In this document: piece by piece, positions 6,922 through 13,958 of the stretch
Numbering within the stretch: position 1 is the first letter of the stretch
Layout: every line of letters begins with the position of its first letter
Assembly (NCBI GenBank): GCA_937907305.1
Contig: CALERQ010000132.1
Coordinates: forward strand, 1 to 14,971
DNA from: an uncultured Clostridia bacterium
GTDB taxonomy: Bacteria; Bacillota; Clostridia; Oscillospirales; Ruminococcaceae
Direction of reading: 5' to 3'
DNA: 14,971 bases
Notes under the pieces: model-generated
Told to the model about the DNA's origin: nothing
The model's input: the letters and a program-made list of their open reading frames with translations, nothing else
The model's database searches: none
Program-made: the position numbers and the translations under genes

Positions 6922-9137
6922 CAAGTTAGCGGCCCCCTTAGGCTGTTTTCTTTCTTTTTGTACTTCATCAGTGTTGCTGTCAACACCTTTCCGCGGATCG
7001 GTTTGGAGAGATGCTCAGTCATGCCGGCGGCCAGCGATTTTTGAATATCCTCATCAAAAGCCTTTGCCGTCATGGCGATGATGGGAACAAGCGTGGCATC
7101 GGGGCGGGCCAGCATGCGGATCGTCTTTGCCGCCTCCAGCCCGTCCATCACCGGCATCATCACATCCATCAGGATCACATCGATGCTGCCGGGACGGGAA
7201 CTCTTGAACAGGTCTACCGCCATTTCCCCGTCATCGGCCATCATTACCGTGGCCCCGGCTTTTACCAGCAGGTGCTCCGCTATGTCGCAGTTCATCTTGT
7301 TGTCGTCGCACAGCAGCACGGTCATGCCCCGCAGTGGGGTAGGGGGCAGCGCCTCCTGCTCCGGTTCAACTTTTGCCGTCAGGGCCTTTTCGCTTACCGT
7401 AAACGGCAGGTCGATGGTAAAACAGCTGCCCTCATTCACTTGGCTGCTGATATCGATGGTGCCCCCCATTTTATCAAGCAGCTTTTTCACTATGGACATT
7501 CCCAGCCCTGTGCCTTCACACCCGGCGTGAATATGATCGCCCGCTTGAGAAAACGGCTCGAAGATATGCTCCAGGAAGCTCTCACTCATCCCGATGCCGG
7601 TATCGGAAACGATGAACCGGTAGCGCGCGGTCGTCTCATCACAGGCCAGCTCTTCCGCCTCCAGGGTCACACACCCGCCCTCCGGGGTGTATTTCACGGA
7701 ATTTCCCATCACATTGACAAGTATCTTGCGCAGATATATGTCGCACCCGATCAGATATGGATGCTGAAGTCCTGCGCAGAGGTATGTAAAGGTAAGGCCG
7801 TGCTGCCGCGCGGAGCTGCGGATAATGGAACAGCAGGCATTCAAGACTGTTCGGATATCAAATGCCTTTTGATTATCCGCGGCAGGGGTGCTCTCCAGCC
7901 GGCTCATATCCAGCACATCATTTATCAGGGCGTTCAGGTGGTTGGAGGCTGTTTTGATGCCGGAAAGACAGCTCGCTACCTCATCTGTCAGCGCTGGGCT
8001 TTCCTCGGCCCGCTCCACCATGCCTATGATGGCGTTCAGCGGGGTGCGCAGGTCATGGGACATGTGCGAAAGGAACTCGCTTTTGGCCGAGTTTGCGCTT
8101 CTGGCCTCCTCGGCCGCATTCTTCAGCGCGGCGTTCAGTTCCTGCTGCTGTTGCGCCCGCTGCTTTGTATTGACGGCCGAAATGAAGCAATAGACAACGA
8201 TGGATGCGATGGCAATGCCGATAAAGGACAGAATGACCGCATTGTCCACCGTTGTTTTCAGCAGGCGCTCTGCTCCGCTGCTCAGCTGGCTGGTGGGGAT
8301 GATGATCGCCACAGCCCAGTCCGGCAGGGTAATGGGCGCCATGGAAACAAAGCAGTTCACATTCTCGTGTTGAAACTCGAAGGTCTCCGCCGGGTCGTAC
8401 TGCAGGCTTTCTTCCAGGATGTCATAGCTTCCGCCGTGCAGGAACTCAACATTCTTCAGCAGCCGCATGATATTGGCGGCATTGCTGAAGAACCCGGTAT
8501 TATTCTGACGGTAGACGCACCGGCCATCGTGCTGGATCAGGAAAATGTCCGCCGAGTCATCATAGCTGGTGCAGGAAAGCGCCGAAGAATACACATCCGG
8601 CGGCAGGATCATTGCGGTATGGGTGATCTGTGTGCCGTCCCGTAGTGCCAGGGGCGCATCCAGGCGGTGCAGGAAGATCATGTATTCCTTTTCAGAATCG
8701 AAGGTGACCGAGGCAATGATGACCTGCCGGGTGTTTGTCCCCTCCCGCAGCAGCTCGATATTCTTGAACAAACCGATGGAGCCGTTGGAAACATAATAGT
8801 TCGTTTTTGCATCGATGACCGCCAAAAAGCAATCCTGTCCCTTCATGCCATTCTCCGCCTCCGCCAGAAAAGACGCAAGCTCTTCGCGGCTGTCTATCTG
8901 GGAACAAAGCATATGGCTGAACGCGGCGTCCGATACATCCCACGAATAATCACAGATGGAATTGACCGTTTTGGCGATCTGTTCGGTCAGCTCGCCCAGG
9001 CTTTCGCGTCGTTCCTCGTACAGCTCATTCTGCACGGTCCGAAAGACAGAGCAAACAATCAGGGCAAAGGCCGCAAACAGCAGGATAATGAGCCCAAGGC
9101 CGAAGGTAAAGGATAACCGTAGCTTGTTCTTCTTCAT
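6918..9137 (-). CDS. Hybrid sensor histidine kinase with extracytoplasmic sensor domain and C-terminal receiver
   Basis: 739 residues. First membrane helix at about 10-33, an external domain at about 35-290 of Cache type by size and layout, second helix at about 298-322. The short coiled-coil (Gln-rich 328-350) leads to the H box SHMSHDLRTPLNA with His361. The ATPase domain has N box GNS (Asn479), G1 SDTGIGM (Asp512) and G2 GTGLGM (542-547). The receiver at about 605-725 has DD611-612, phosphoacceptor Asp658 in LMDVMMP and Lys712. No HPt domain is fused; a separate HPt gene lies upstream in the same cluster. ATG 9137 lies 3 nt after the LytTR regulator stop without a good Shine-Dalgarno, implying translational coupling. 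Its own stop overlaps the lipoprotein GTG. Confidence 0.93.
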   Translation of the reverse strand: MKKNKLRLSFTFGLGLIILLFAAFALIVCSVFRTVQNELYEERRESLGELTEQIAKTVNSICDYSWDVSDAAFSHMLCSQIDSREELASFLAEAENGMKGQDCFLAVIDAKTNYYVSNGSIGLFKNIELLREGTNTRQVIIASVTFDSEKEYMIFLHRLDAPLALRDGTQITHTAMILPPDVYSSALSCTSYDDSADIFLIQHDGRCVYRQNNTGFFSNAANIMRLLKNVEFLHGGSYDILEESLQYDPAETFEFQHENVNCFVSMAPITLPDWAVAIIIPTSQLSSGAERLLKTTVDNAVILSFIGIAIASIVVYCFISAVNTKQRAQQQQELNAALKNAAEEARSANSAKSEFLSHMSHDLRTPLNAIIGMVERAEESPALTDEVASCLSGIKTASNHLNALINDVLDMSRLESTPAADNQKAFDIRTVLNACCSIIRSSARQHGLTFTYLCAGLQHPYLIGCDIYLRKILVNVMGNSVKYTPEGGCVTLEAEELACDETTARYRFIVSDTGIGMSESFLEHIFEPFSQAGDHIHAGCEGTGLGMSIVKKLLDKMGGTIDISSQVNEGSCFTIDLPFTVSEKALTAKVEPEQEALPPTPLRGMTVLLCDDNKMNCDIAEHLLVKAGATVMMADDGEMAVDLFKSSRPGSIDVILMDVMMPVMDGLEAAKTIRMLARPDATLVPIIAMTAKAFDEDIQKSLAAGMTEHLSKPIRGKVLTATLMKYKKKENSLRGPLTW

Positions 9138-9140
9138 CGC

Positions 9141-9881
9141 CTACACCACGCTGTGCTTTGAGAGATAACTGCGCATTCTGCACATCTTCTCTTTATATTC
9201 CAGCACCTTTTGCTGTATGGCCTTTCGACTTTTGGCTCGGATGAGCACCGTGTCACCGTTCTGCAGCAAAAAGCTTTCGTTGGCCTCGCTTACATAATTC
9301 ATGTTCACCAGGTAGCTTTGGTGGCAGCGCAGGAACCGTGTGTCGTCCAGCTCTTCCTCTATCTCGGTCAGCTTTTTGTAGACATTGTATACCCGGCCGT
9401 CAGCCCGGTGCAGGAGGCATTTGGTATTGCTGCTTTCTACATACATGATCTCATTGACCGGGATAAACTTGATGGCAGATTTCTGGATGAGCCCATAGCT
9501 GCCGTATTGATATTCCGGCAAAAGCCGGTCCAGCGTATGCCGGATATCCTTTATCCGGTACGGTTTTACGATATATCCGGCAGCATACACGCTGTAGCTT
9601 TCCAGTGCGTACTCGGCGCTGGCGGTGCAGAAGATGATCCTTCCGCGGTAGGAAAGCTCCCGCAGCTTCTTTGCGATGGCCAGCCCGAAGGAGTCCTCCA
9701 TAAACAGGTCAAGAAAGATGATGTCAAATTCCATCCCTTCGGTGACATCATAGTAAAGCGTCGTCCCCCGGTCGTATAGCGTAAATTCGCAGCTGATCGC
9801 CGCTTTGGAAAAATACTTTTTCAGCAGACTTTGCAAAACGCCCCGCTCCATCTCACTGTCATCACAAATTGCCAAACGCAT
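9141..9881 (-). CDS. LytTR-family response regulator
   Basis: 246 residues, ATG 9881, AAAGGAC about 9 nt upstream. Receiver 1-120: acidic pair Asp7-Asp8 in ICDDSE, phosphoacceptor Asp58 in IIFLDLF, Thr86, and Lys106 in VKPY. A LytTR DNA-binding domain follows (about 135-240), with YVESSNTKC, FLRCHQSYLVN and a basic C-terminal stretch. LytTR regulators bind direct repeats in promoters and usually pair with LytS/AgrC-type kinases. Here the only kinase is a hybrid enzyme of the HisKA class plus a separate HPt protein, so phosphate would have to come through HPt. The gene is coupled to the kinase downstream. Targets are not evident, though this operon or the nearby nucleobase operon are candidates (inference). 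Confidence 0.93.
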   Translation of the reverse strand: MRLAICDDSEMERGVLQSLLKKYFSKAAISCEFTLYDRGTTLYYDVTEGMEFDIIFLDLFMEDSFGLAIAKKLRELSYRGRIIFCTASAEYALESYSVYAAGYIVKPYRIKDIRHTLDRLLPEYQYGSYGLIQKSAIKFIPVNEIMYVESSNTKCLLHRADGRVYNVYKKLTEIEEELDDTRFLRCHQSYLVNMNYVSEANESFLLQNGDTVLIRAKSRKAIQQKVLEYKEKMCRMRSYLSKHSVV

Positions 9882-9916
9882 AGTAACTGGTCCTTTCTGG
9901 ATGATGAAGCGCCTGG

Positions 9917-10159
9917 TCAGTGCCTCACCATATAGAGTTCATCCGCTATGATATCTCCCAAATGCACCGGGTCCACCTCGCCGTCATTCAGCTTGTCCCG
10001 CAGCGCCTTCAGCCATGCCAGGTCATCCGATACATCATAAATACAGTTGTGGATCTCCATCACACCGTCCCGCAGGGAGCAGGCGCATACCCCGTACAGG
10101 GCATCTCCGGTCTGGCCGGCCGCTTTCTCGTTTTTGCTGATCACATAATAGTTTACCAT
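9917..10159 (-). CDS. Small DUF6514-like protein in the phosphorelay operon
   Basis: 80 residues from ATG 10159, which has AGGAGG 8 nt upstream. The longer open frame from 10306 runs through a promoter-like region and lacks a ribosome site, so it is rejected. No signal peptide, membrane segment or catalytic motif. It begins with a YYVISKNE strand, has YGV and then a Cys pair (CACS), a central strand around IHNCIYDVSDD, and ends in a short helix with HLGDIIADEL. This resembles DUF6514, a small clostridial family of unknown function, from memory. It lies 35 nt before the LytTR regulator and may be an accessory or modulator of the relay; this rests on position only. Confidence 0.7.
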   Translation of the reverse strand: MVNYYVISKNEKAAGQTGDALYGVCACSLRDGVMEIHNCIYDVSDDLAWLKALRDKLNDGEVDPVHLGDIIADELYMVRH

Positions 10160-10192
10160 GGTTCTTTCCTCCTCAATACTCTCTAAAAACAC

Positions 10193-10232
10193 CTGGTTTG
10201 GTGCTTCCTGCTTTGGTGTCTTGATTGTAGCA
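10193..10232 (-). promoter_or_regulatory. Extended -10 promoter with downstream direct repeats, before the DUF6514-like gene
   Basis: On the - strand TGCTACAAT (10232-10224) matches the extended -10 form TGnTAtAAT; no -35 is recognisable. Immediately downstream are two 11-bp direct repeats, CTGCTTTGGTG (10208-10218) and CTGGTTTGGTG (10193-10203), given as + strand, with one mismatch and a 15-bp period. They lie in the early transcribed region and could bind a regulator. This gives the last four genes a possible promoter separate from that of HPt. Confidence 0.4.
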
Positions 10233-10323
10233 GAACAAAGAGAGAAAAGGAGGTAAATATTGATTTTGGCGCTTTTTTCGGGGAAATCGGCAGGAAACAG
10301 CCGCAATCGATTTATTCTGCTGG

Positions 10324-10701
10324 TTAAATTCCGTTTATCAATTCATGGATCGCATCGATCACACATTCATATTCCTCGGTCAGCTGCCGCAGCAGCTCCG
10401 GTGAGGGAGACTGCCCTTCCCGCATGGCCCTGCACAGTGCCGCAGCGCAATTGCCCAACCGGTCCAGGCCAAAGTTATAGCTCAAGCCCTTTAGCGTGTG
10501 CGCCGCGCGGAAGGCCCTCTGCCGGTCGCCGTCCTTCAGACTCTGCATCAGCACAGTGTAGGAGGGATCGTTCTCAAATCCCGGCAAATAAAATTTTACA
10601 ATGTCTAGATCCTCCAATCGCTCCAGTACATCGGAAAGGTCTCCCCCGACTGCCGCGTAGAATTTCGACATTGCCACTTCTTCCGTATTTGGCTCGCGCA
10701 C
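10324..10701 (-). CDS. Stand-alone histidine phosphotransfer (HPt) protein
   Basis: 125 residues from GTG 10701, chosen because AAAGGG lies about 8 nt upstream. ATG 10671 (115 residues) is the alternative. A TTG at 10770 lies in the putative -35 and is rejected. The phosphoacceptor motif AAHTLKGLSYNFG has His68 in GTG numbering. It is followed by a helix (LDRLGNCAAALCRAM) and a second long helix at the C-terminus, the four-helix bundle layout of HPt proteins. It moves phosphate between receiver domains. The hybrid kinase of the same cluster lacks an HPt domain, so this protein is the natural link between its receiver and the LytTR regulator. A 164-nt gap separates it from the DUF6514-like gene. 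Confidence 0.88.
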   Translation of the reverse strand: MREPNTEEVAMSKFYAAVGGDLSDVLERLEDLDIVKFYLPGFENDPSYTVLMQSLKDGDRQRAFRAAHTLKGLSYNFGLDRLGNCAAALCRAMREGQSPSPELLRQLTEEYECVIDAIHELINGI

Positions 10702-10741
10702 AAAAATTACCCTTTCTGCTATCAAATTTACTGCTGATTCT

Positions 10742-10770
10742 GTAATATAGCTTTCCAGGCTGAAAATCAA
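10742..10770 (-). promoter_or_regulatory. Probable promoter of the HPt gene
   Basis: On the - strand TTGATT (10770-10765), 17 bp, TATTAC (10747-10742); TATATT two bases upstream is a 15-bp alternative. An AT-rich tract lies upstream (10800-10850). The implied start is about 35 nt before GTG 10701. The rest of 10771-10900 shows no gene; CATTAGG (10867-10873) / CCTAATG (10892-10898) forms a loose inverted repeat. Confidence 0.45.
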
Positions 10771-10900
10771 GAGAACTTTGTCGAAAAATAACGCTTTATG
10801 ATGAATAATCTGAATGGAAAATTATTAAATTATTTTCTTTTGTAATATCAGGGCGTATAAGAGTCTCATTAGGGACACCAATGATTGAATGCCTAATGCA

Positions 10901-10933
10901 AGCAGTCCCCGGCCATGACGGCCGGGGACTGCT
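10901..10933 (-). terminator. Strong hairpin 3' of the amidohydrolase, terminator-like but lacking a T-run
   Basis: Perfect 14-bp stem AGCAGTCCCCGGCC (10901-10914) / GGCCGGGGACTGCT (10920-10933) with loop ATGAC. It lies 45 nt after the amidohydrolase stop. No T-run follows on either strand, so it may protect the 3' end or terminate weakly. Confidence 0.55.
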
Positions 10934-10978
10934 GTGCTGTATAGAGGTTATTTGAGAAGGTCAGAAGGGAAGATCAAA

Positions 10979-12385
10979 TCATACAAGGTCGGCCTTGAGA
11001 CCGGGGATACGGGCAGAAGCTTTGGTGAGCAGCTCACGGCCCACTGCGGCTGCGTAGTCCCGTTTTTCTTCCTCGTTCACTTTGGTCAGGCGACCGTTCT
11101 TTACAACGGTTTCGCCATTGACCACAACGGTTTCGATCATGCGGGCATCGCCGCTGAGGACAATGCAGTCCACCGGATCGTTGCAACCGCCGGCATATTG
11201 CAGCTGATCCCAGTTCATGAGGGTGAAATCCGCTGCCATGCCGGGTGCCAGATGACCGATATCATCACGCCCCAGGGCGGCGGCGCCGCCAGCTGTGGCA
11301 AGGTACAGGATATCCTCACAGCCGATGGAGTCATCGCCCCAGCTGAGACGGTTGAGCAGATAGCTGACGCGGATCTCCTCCATCATGCTGGCGGAGTTGC
11401 TGCTGGCAGCACCATCCACGCCAATGCCGAAGCGCTTGACGCCGGCACGCAGCAGATCCGGGATGCGGCAGGAGCCGGAGCTGAGGTACATGTTGGAGAT
11501 GGGACAGGTGGAGATACCGGTGTTGGTATCCGCCATCAACTGCACTTCCTCATCATTGAGGTGGATGCAGTGGGCATAGTAGAAACGGTCGCCCAGAAGA
11601 TCGTGGCGGCGGAACCACTCGGCGGGACGGCAGCCATAGTGCTCTTCCACAAAGGCCACTTCGCCGCGGCTTTCCGCCAGGTGTCCATGCACCTTGATAT
11701 CCAGCTTTTCGGCCAGATCGATGGTAGCACGGACGATTTCTTCCGTTTCATAATAGGCGATGCTGGGGCCGATGCCTACCTGGCACATCGAGAAACGGGA
11801 AGGATCGTGGTACTTCTTTACCAGGCGCTCGGCATCGCCCATGACGCCTTCGATGCTGTCTACCACTTCGGGAGGGACAATATCGCTGGTGACGGAGTGG
11901 TAGCTGCGCACCGGATGGAAGCGGATGCCCAGTTCCTTGGCTGCTTCGATCTCGGCATCCACCAGGCAGGTAACGCCGACGGGGTGGGGATACCACAGGT
12001 CATTGGAAGTGGTGATACCGGTTTTCAGCCCCTCGCCCAGTGCCACATATACACCGGCACGGGCCACATCGGTATTCAGGTCCTTATAGATCTCATACAT
12101 GGTGGTGAGCCAGGGCTCCAGGCGCAGGCCCTGGGTGGCCTTGATATTGCGGATGAGGGTCTGCCAGGTGTGATGATGGGTATTGACAAAGCCGGGCAGG
12201 ATAACGCGGCCGCTGGCATCTACGGTTTCATCGATGGTGACGGTATCACCAAGGGTATCCTTGAGATTTTTGCCGATGGCTTTGATCTCCTTGCCGCTGA
12301 TGAGCAGATCCGCATGACGGTAGCGGCGGCGCTCCTCATCCATGGTGATGATCCAATCGGCATTTTGGTACAGTACAGTTTTCAT
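10979..12385 (-). CDS. Amidohydrolase, 8-oxoguanine/guanine deaminase-like (ATZ/TRZ family)
   Basis: 468 residues, ATG 12385, AAAGGAGA 7-8 nt upstream. Metal ligands expected of the family are visible: THHH with His70 and His72, HGHLAE with His235 and Glu238, AHCIH with His272, and GVDGAASSN with Asp324. The segments LLISGKEI, VILPGFVNTHHHTWQT, CPISNM, LGRDDIG and LAPGMAADF are close to the 8-oxoguanine deaminase group as I remember it; it is clearly different from E. coli SsnA. These cytosolic enzymes deaminate purine-type or related heterocycles with one Zn or Fe ion. The substrate could be 8-oxoguanine, guanine or another heterocycle. It follows the NCS2 permease by 23 nt, which suggests import and then deamination of the same compound or its relatives. 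Confidence 0.85.
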   Translation of the reverse strand: MKTVLYQNADWIITMDEERRRYRHADLLISGKEIKAIGKNLKDTLGDTVTIDETVDASGRVILPGFVNTHHHTWQTLIRNIKATQGLRLEPWLTTMYEIYKDLNTDVARAGVYVALGEGLKTGITTSNDLWYPHPVGVTCLVDAEIEAAKELGIRFHPVRSYHSVTSDIVPPEVVDSIEGVMGDAERLVKKYHDPSRFSMCQVGIGPSIAYYETEEIVRATIDLAEKLDIKVHGHLAESRGEVAFVEEHYGCRPAEWFRRHDLLGDRFYYAHCIHLNDEEVQLMADTNTGISTCPISNMYLSSGSCRIPDLLRAGVKRFGIGVDGAASSNSASMMEEIRVSYLLNRLSWGDDSIGCEDILYLATAGGAAALGRDDIGHLAPGMAADFTLMNWDQLQYAGGCNDPVDCIVLSGDARMIETVVVNGETVVKNGRLTKVNEEEKRDYAAAVGRELLTKASARIPGLKADLV

Positions 12386-12408
12386 AATGTTTTCTCCTTT
12401 CGCCGGGA

Positions 12409-13722
12409 TCAGGCGGCCTTTTCTTCCTTTTTCTCAGGCAGGATGAGGCTGAGAACAACAGCGGTAATGGCGGTGCCAGGTACGCCGCTGAGCAGGCTGG
12501 AGGCCCAGAAGGGCAGAGCCGCGAGAGCATCGGAGGCAGCGCTGAAGCCAACGCCGACAGCCAGGGAAATGGCAACGATGGTGGTGGTACGGGCAGTGAG
12601 GGGGCCGCCATTGTGGATGACATTCATGCCGGAAACCAGAATGGTGCCGAAAGCGGAGAGTGCCACGCCGCCCAAAACAGCGGAAGGAATGCAGGAGAAT
12701 ACGGCGCAGAGTTTGGGGCAGAGACCGCAGAGACCTACCACGCCGCCGGCGATGGCGGTAACATAGCGGCTGGTAACACCGGAAAGACCGCACAGCCCGA
12801 TATTGGCGCTGCCGCTGATGACGGGAACCATATTGAACATGGAAGAGATAACGCTGCCAACGCCCTGGGCCAGTACACCGCCCTTGGTCTCGCGGTTGGT
12901 GGGCAGGCTGTTCTTGGCCAGCATGGAAGCGGTGGTCTGGTCGCCCATCAGCTCAACCAGGGCAATGAAGCACAGGATGGTGATAGAAATGATCGGGCCA
13001 AGCTCAAATTTGATGCCAAAGTGCAGGGGCTGGGGAATACGGATCCAAGCTTCTTCGGCAATGGGAGAGAGATCCAGCTTGCCAAAGGCGGCAGCCGCGG
13101 CGCTCATGACCAGAATGGCGATGAGGGGAGAAGCCTTGGAGAGGAAGTTCTTGCTGCAGAAGTGGTTGAGCAGGACCATGATAATGATGGTGCCGGCAGC
13201 CAGCAGCAGGTTGATGGGATCGCCGTAATCGGCGGAGCCTACACCGCCTGCGCAGTAGCCGATGCCAACGCTGCAAAGGCTGAGACCCAGGGCCATGACG
13301 ACCGCACCGGTGATGTAGGGTTTGAACAGGATGGAAAGCTGCTTATGCAGGCCGGTCCACAGAATGGTGGTGATAATGCTGCCAACGAGGCAGGCGCCAG
13401 TGAACGCCGCCAAACCATACTGGGCACCCAGCGCGATGCCGGGAGCAACGAATACAAAGCTGCACTCCAGCGGAATGGGCAGGCGCGCACCGATGGGGCC
13501 GACGCCAATGGTCTGCAGCAGCGTGGCGATACCGGTGACGAGCAGGCAGCCGGCCACCAGAATGGTGATCTCGCTGGCGGAAAGGCCGATGCCGGCGCCA
13601 ATAAGCAGCGGAACAGGCAGAACATTAAAAACGAGAACGACGATCTGCTGGATACTCAGCGGGACCGTTTCTTTGATGGGCGGGCAGTCATTCAGACCGT
13701 AGCCGACGGGGATCTTTGACAT
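12409..13722 (-). CDS. NCS2-family nucleobase (xanthine/uracil-type) permease
   Basis: 437 residues from ATG 13722 with AAGGAG about 9 nt upstream; the 15-residue longer frame from 13767 has no ribosome site. Highly hydrophobic with about 14 membrane segments. PPIKETVPLSIQQI near the start and VELMGD at 256-261 (Glu257, the segment-8 acidic residue) are characteristic of NCS2 proton symporters. The signature segment at 305-319 reads SANIGLCGLSGVTSR: the Asn307-x-Gly309 and Ser-Arg end are kept, but Ala306 stands where Gln or Glu is usual. This position contacts the base in characterised members, so the substrate may be atypical. First gene of an operon with the amidohydrolase, behind an elaborate promoter region (13757-13913). 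Confidence 0.9.
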   Translation of the reverse strand: MSKIPVGYGLNDCPPIKETVPLSIQQIVVLVFNVLPVPLLIGAGIGLSASEITILVAGCLLVTGIATLLQTIGVGPIGARLPIPLECSFVFVAPGIALGAQYGLAAFTGACLVGSIITTILWTGLHKQLSILFKPYITGAVVMALGLSLCSVGIGYCAGGVGSADYGDPINLLLAAGTIIIMVLLNHFCSKNFLSKASPLIAILVMSAAAAAFGKLDLSPIAEEAWIRIPQPLHFGIKFELGPIISITILCFIALVELMGDQTTASMLAKNSLPTNRETKGGVLAQGVGSVISSMFNMVPVISGSANIGLCGLSGVTSRYVTAIAGGVVGLCGLCPKLCAVFSCIPSAVLGGVALSAFGTILVSGMNVIHNGGPLTARTTTIVAISLAVGVGFSAASDALAALPFWASSLLSGVPGTAITAVVLSLILPEKKEEKAA

Positions 13723-13756
13723 AGGGGACAACTCCTTCCAAAACATCAGATCTTTT

Positions 13757-13764
13757 TGTAACAT
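13757..13764 (-). promoter_or_regulatory. Single TGTAACAT half-site in the permease leader
   Basis: TGTAACAT matches the operator half-site found paired at 13782-13806 and 13889-13913 but has no partner at the same spacing. It is 35 nt upstream of the permease start and abuts the CAAGCGCTTG palindrome. Confidence 0.45.
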
Positions 13765-13774
13765 CAAGCGCTTG
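13765..13774. promoter_or_regulatory. CAAGCGCTTG palindrome, LacI-family-like site
   Basis: A perfect 10-bp palindrome with central CG and AAnCGnTT core, as in sites of LacI-family regulators such as CcpA or PurR. The flanks fit the CcpA consensus poorly. It lies in the permease leader downstream of the promoter, where binding would block elongation. Confidence 0.4.
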
Positions 13775-13781
13775 CTTCTTA

Positions 13782-13806
13782 ATGTAACATTATTTATCTG
13801 TTACAT
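13782..13806. promoter_or_regulatory. Operator 1 of the permease operon: ATGTAACA-N9-TGTTACAT
   Basis: A perfect 8-bp inverted repeat with 9-bp spacer, placed directly downstream of the -10 (13816-13811) and covering the expected start site. An identical second copy lies 107 bp upstream. A repressor bound here would block initiation. The regulator is not in the window. Confidence 0.75.
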
Positions 13807-13810
13807 ATGC

Positions 13811-13839
13811 ATCTTAGCAAGGATTCGCCAAGATTTCAA
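13811..13839 (-). promoter_or_regulatory. Promoter of the permease-amidohydrolase operon
   Basis: On the - strand TTGAAA (13839-13834), 17-bp spacer, TAAGAT (13816-13811). The implied start is near 13804, about 80 nt before the permease ATG. The promoter lies between two identical operators. Confidence 0.7.
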
Positions 13840-13852
13840 TAGTTTTTTGCGT

Positions 13853-13874
13853 TTCCGCTAATATTTCAGCGGAA
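13853..13874. promoter_or_regulatory. TTCCGCT-N8-AGCGGAA palindrome upstream of the -35
   Basis: Perfect 7-bp inverted repeat centred about 27 bp upstream of the -35 box, a usual place for an activator. It differs from the TGTAACA operators, so a second regulator is likely (inference). Confidence 0.5.
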
Positions 13875-13888
13875 TGGACAACATTTTG

Positions 13889-13913
13889 ATGTAACATTTG
13901 TTCATTGTTACAT
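13889..13913. promoter_or_regulatory. Operator 2 of the permease operon: ATGTAACA-N9-TGTTACAT
   Basis: Same two arms and same spacer length as operator 1, with a different spacer sequence. Centre at 13901 against 13794 for operator 1: 107 bp, close to ten helical turns. Confidence 0.75.
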
Positions 13914-13920
13914 TCATATC

Positions 13921-13953
13921 AAACAAAAGCCGGAGAGCGGCGGCCCTCCGGCT
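13921..13953 (-). terminator. Rho-independent terminator of the PreA-like gene
   Basis: On the - strand AGCCGGAG (13953-13946), 10-nt GC-rich loop, CTCCGGCT (13935-13928), then a T-rich tail (13927-13921). It begins 5 nt after the stop, so the oxidoreductase and permease are separate transcripts. Confidence 0.8.
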
Positions 13954-13958
13954 GGAAT

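Noticed and set aside
7011..8645. 544-codon + strand open frame opposite the hybrid kinase
   Set aside because: Shadow of the kinase gene, His/Arg/Gln-rich, without start signals.
10702..10770. TTG start for HPt at 10770
   Set aside because: The TTG is part of the probable -35 box and has no ribosome site; GTG 10701 has AAAGGG at good spacing.
10771..10810. Possible LytTR box upstream of the HPt promoter (GTT repeats on the - strand)
   Set aside because: The two GTT elements are only 16 bp apart and match the consensus poorly; LytTR sites normally repeat at about 21-22 bp.
10934..12766. 610-codon + strand open frame opposite the amidohydrolase and permease
   Set aside because: Mirror of two clearly coding genes on the - strand; low-complexity Gly/Ala/Asp-rich composition and no family features.
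13782..13806. TnrA/GlnR site in the permease promoter
   Set aside because: That consensus needs TGTNA-N7-TNACA; here the TGTAA and TTACA parts are 13 bp apart.
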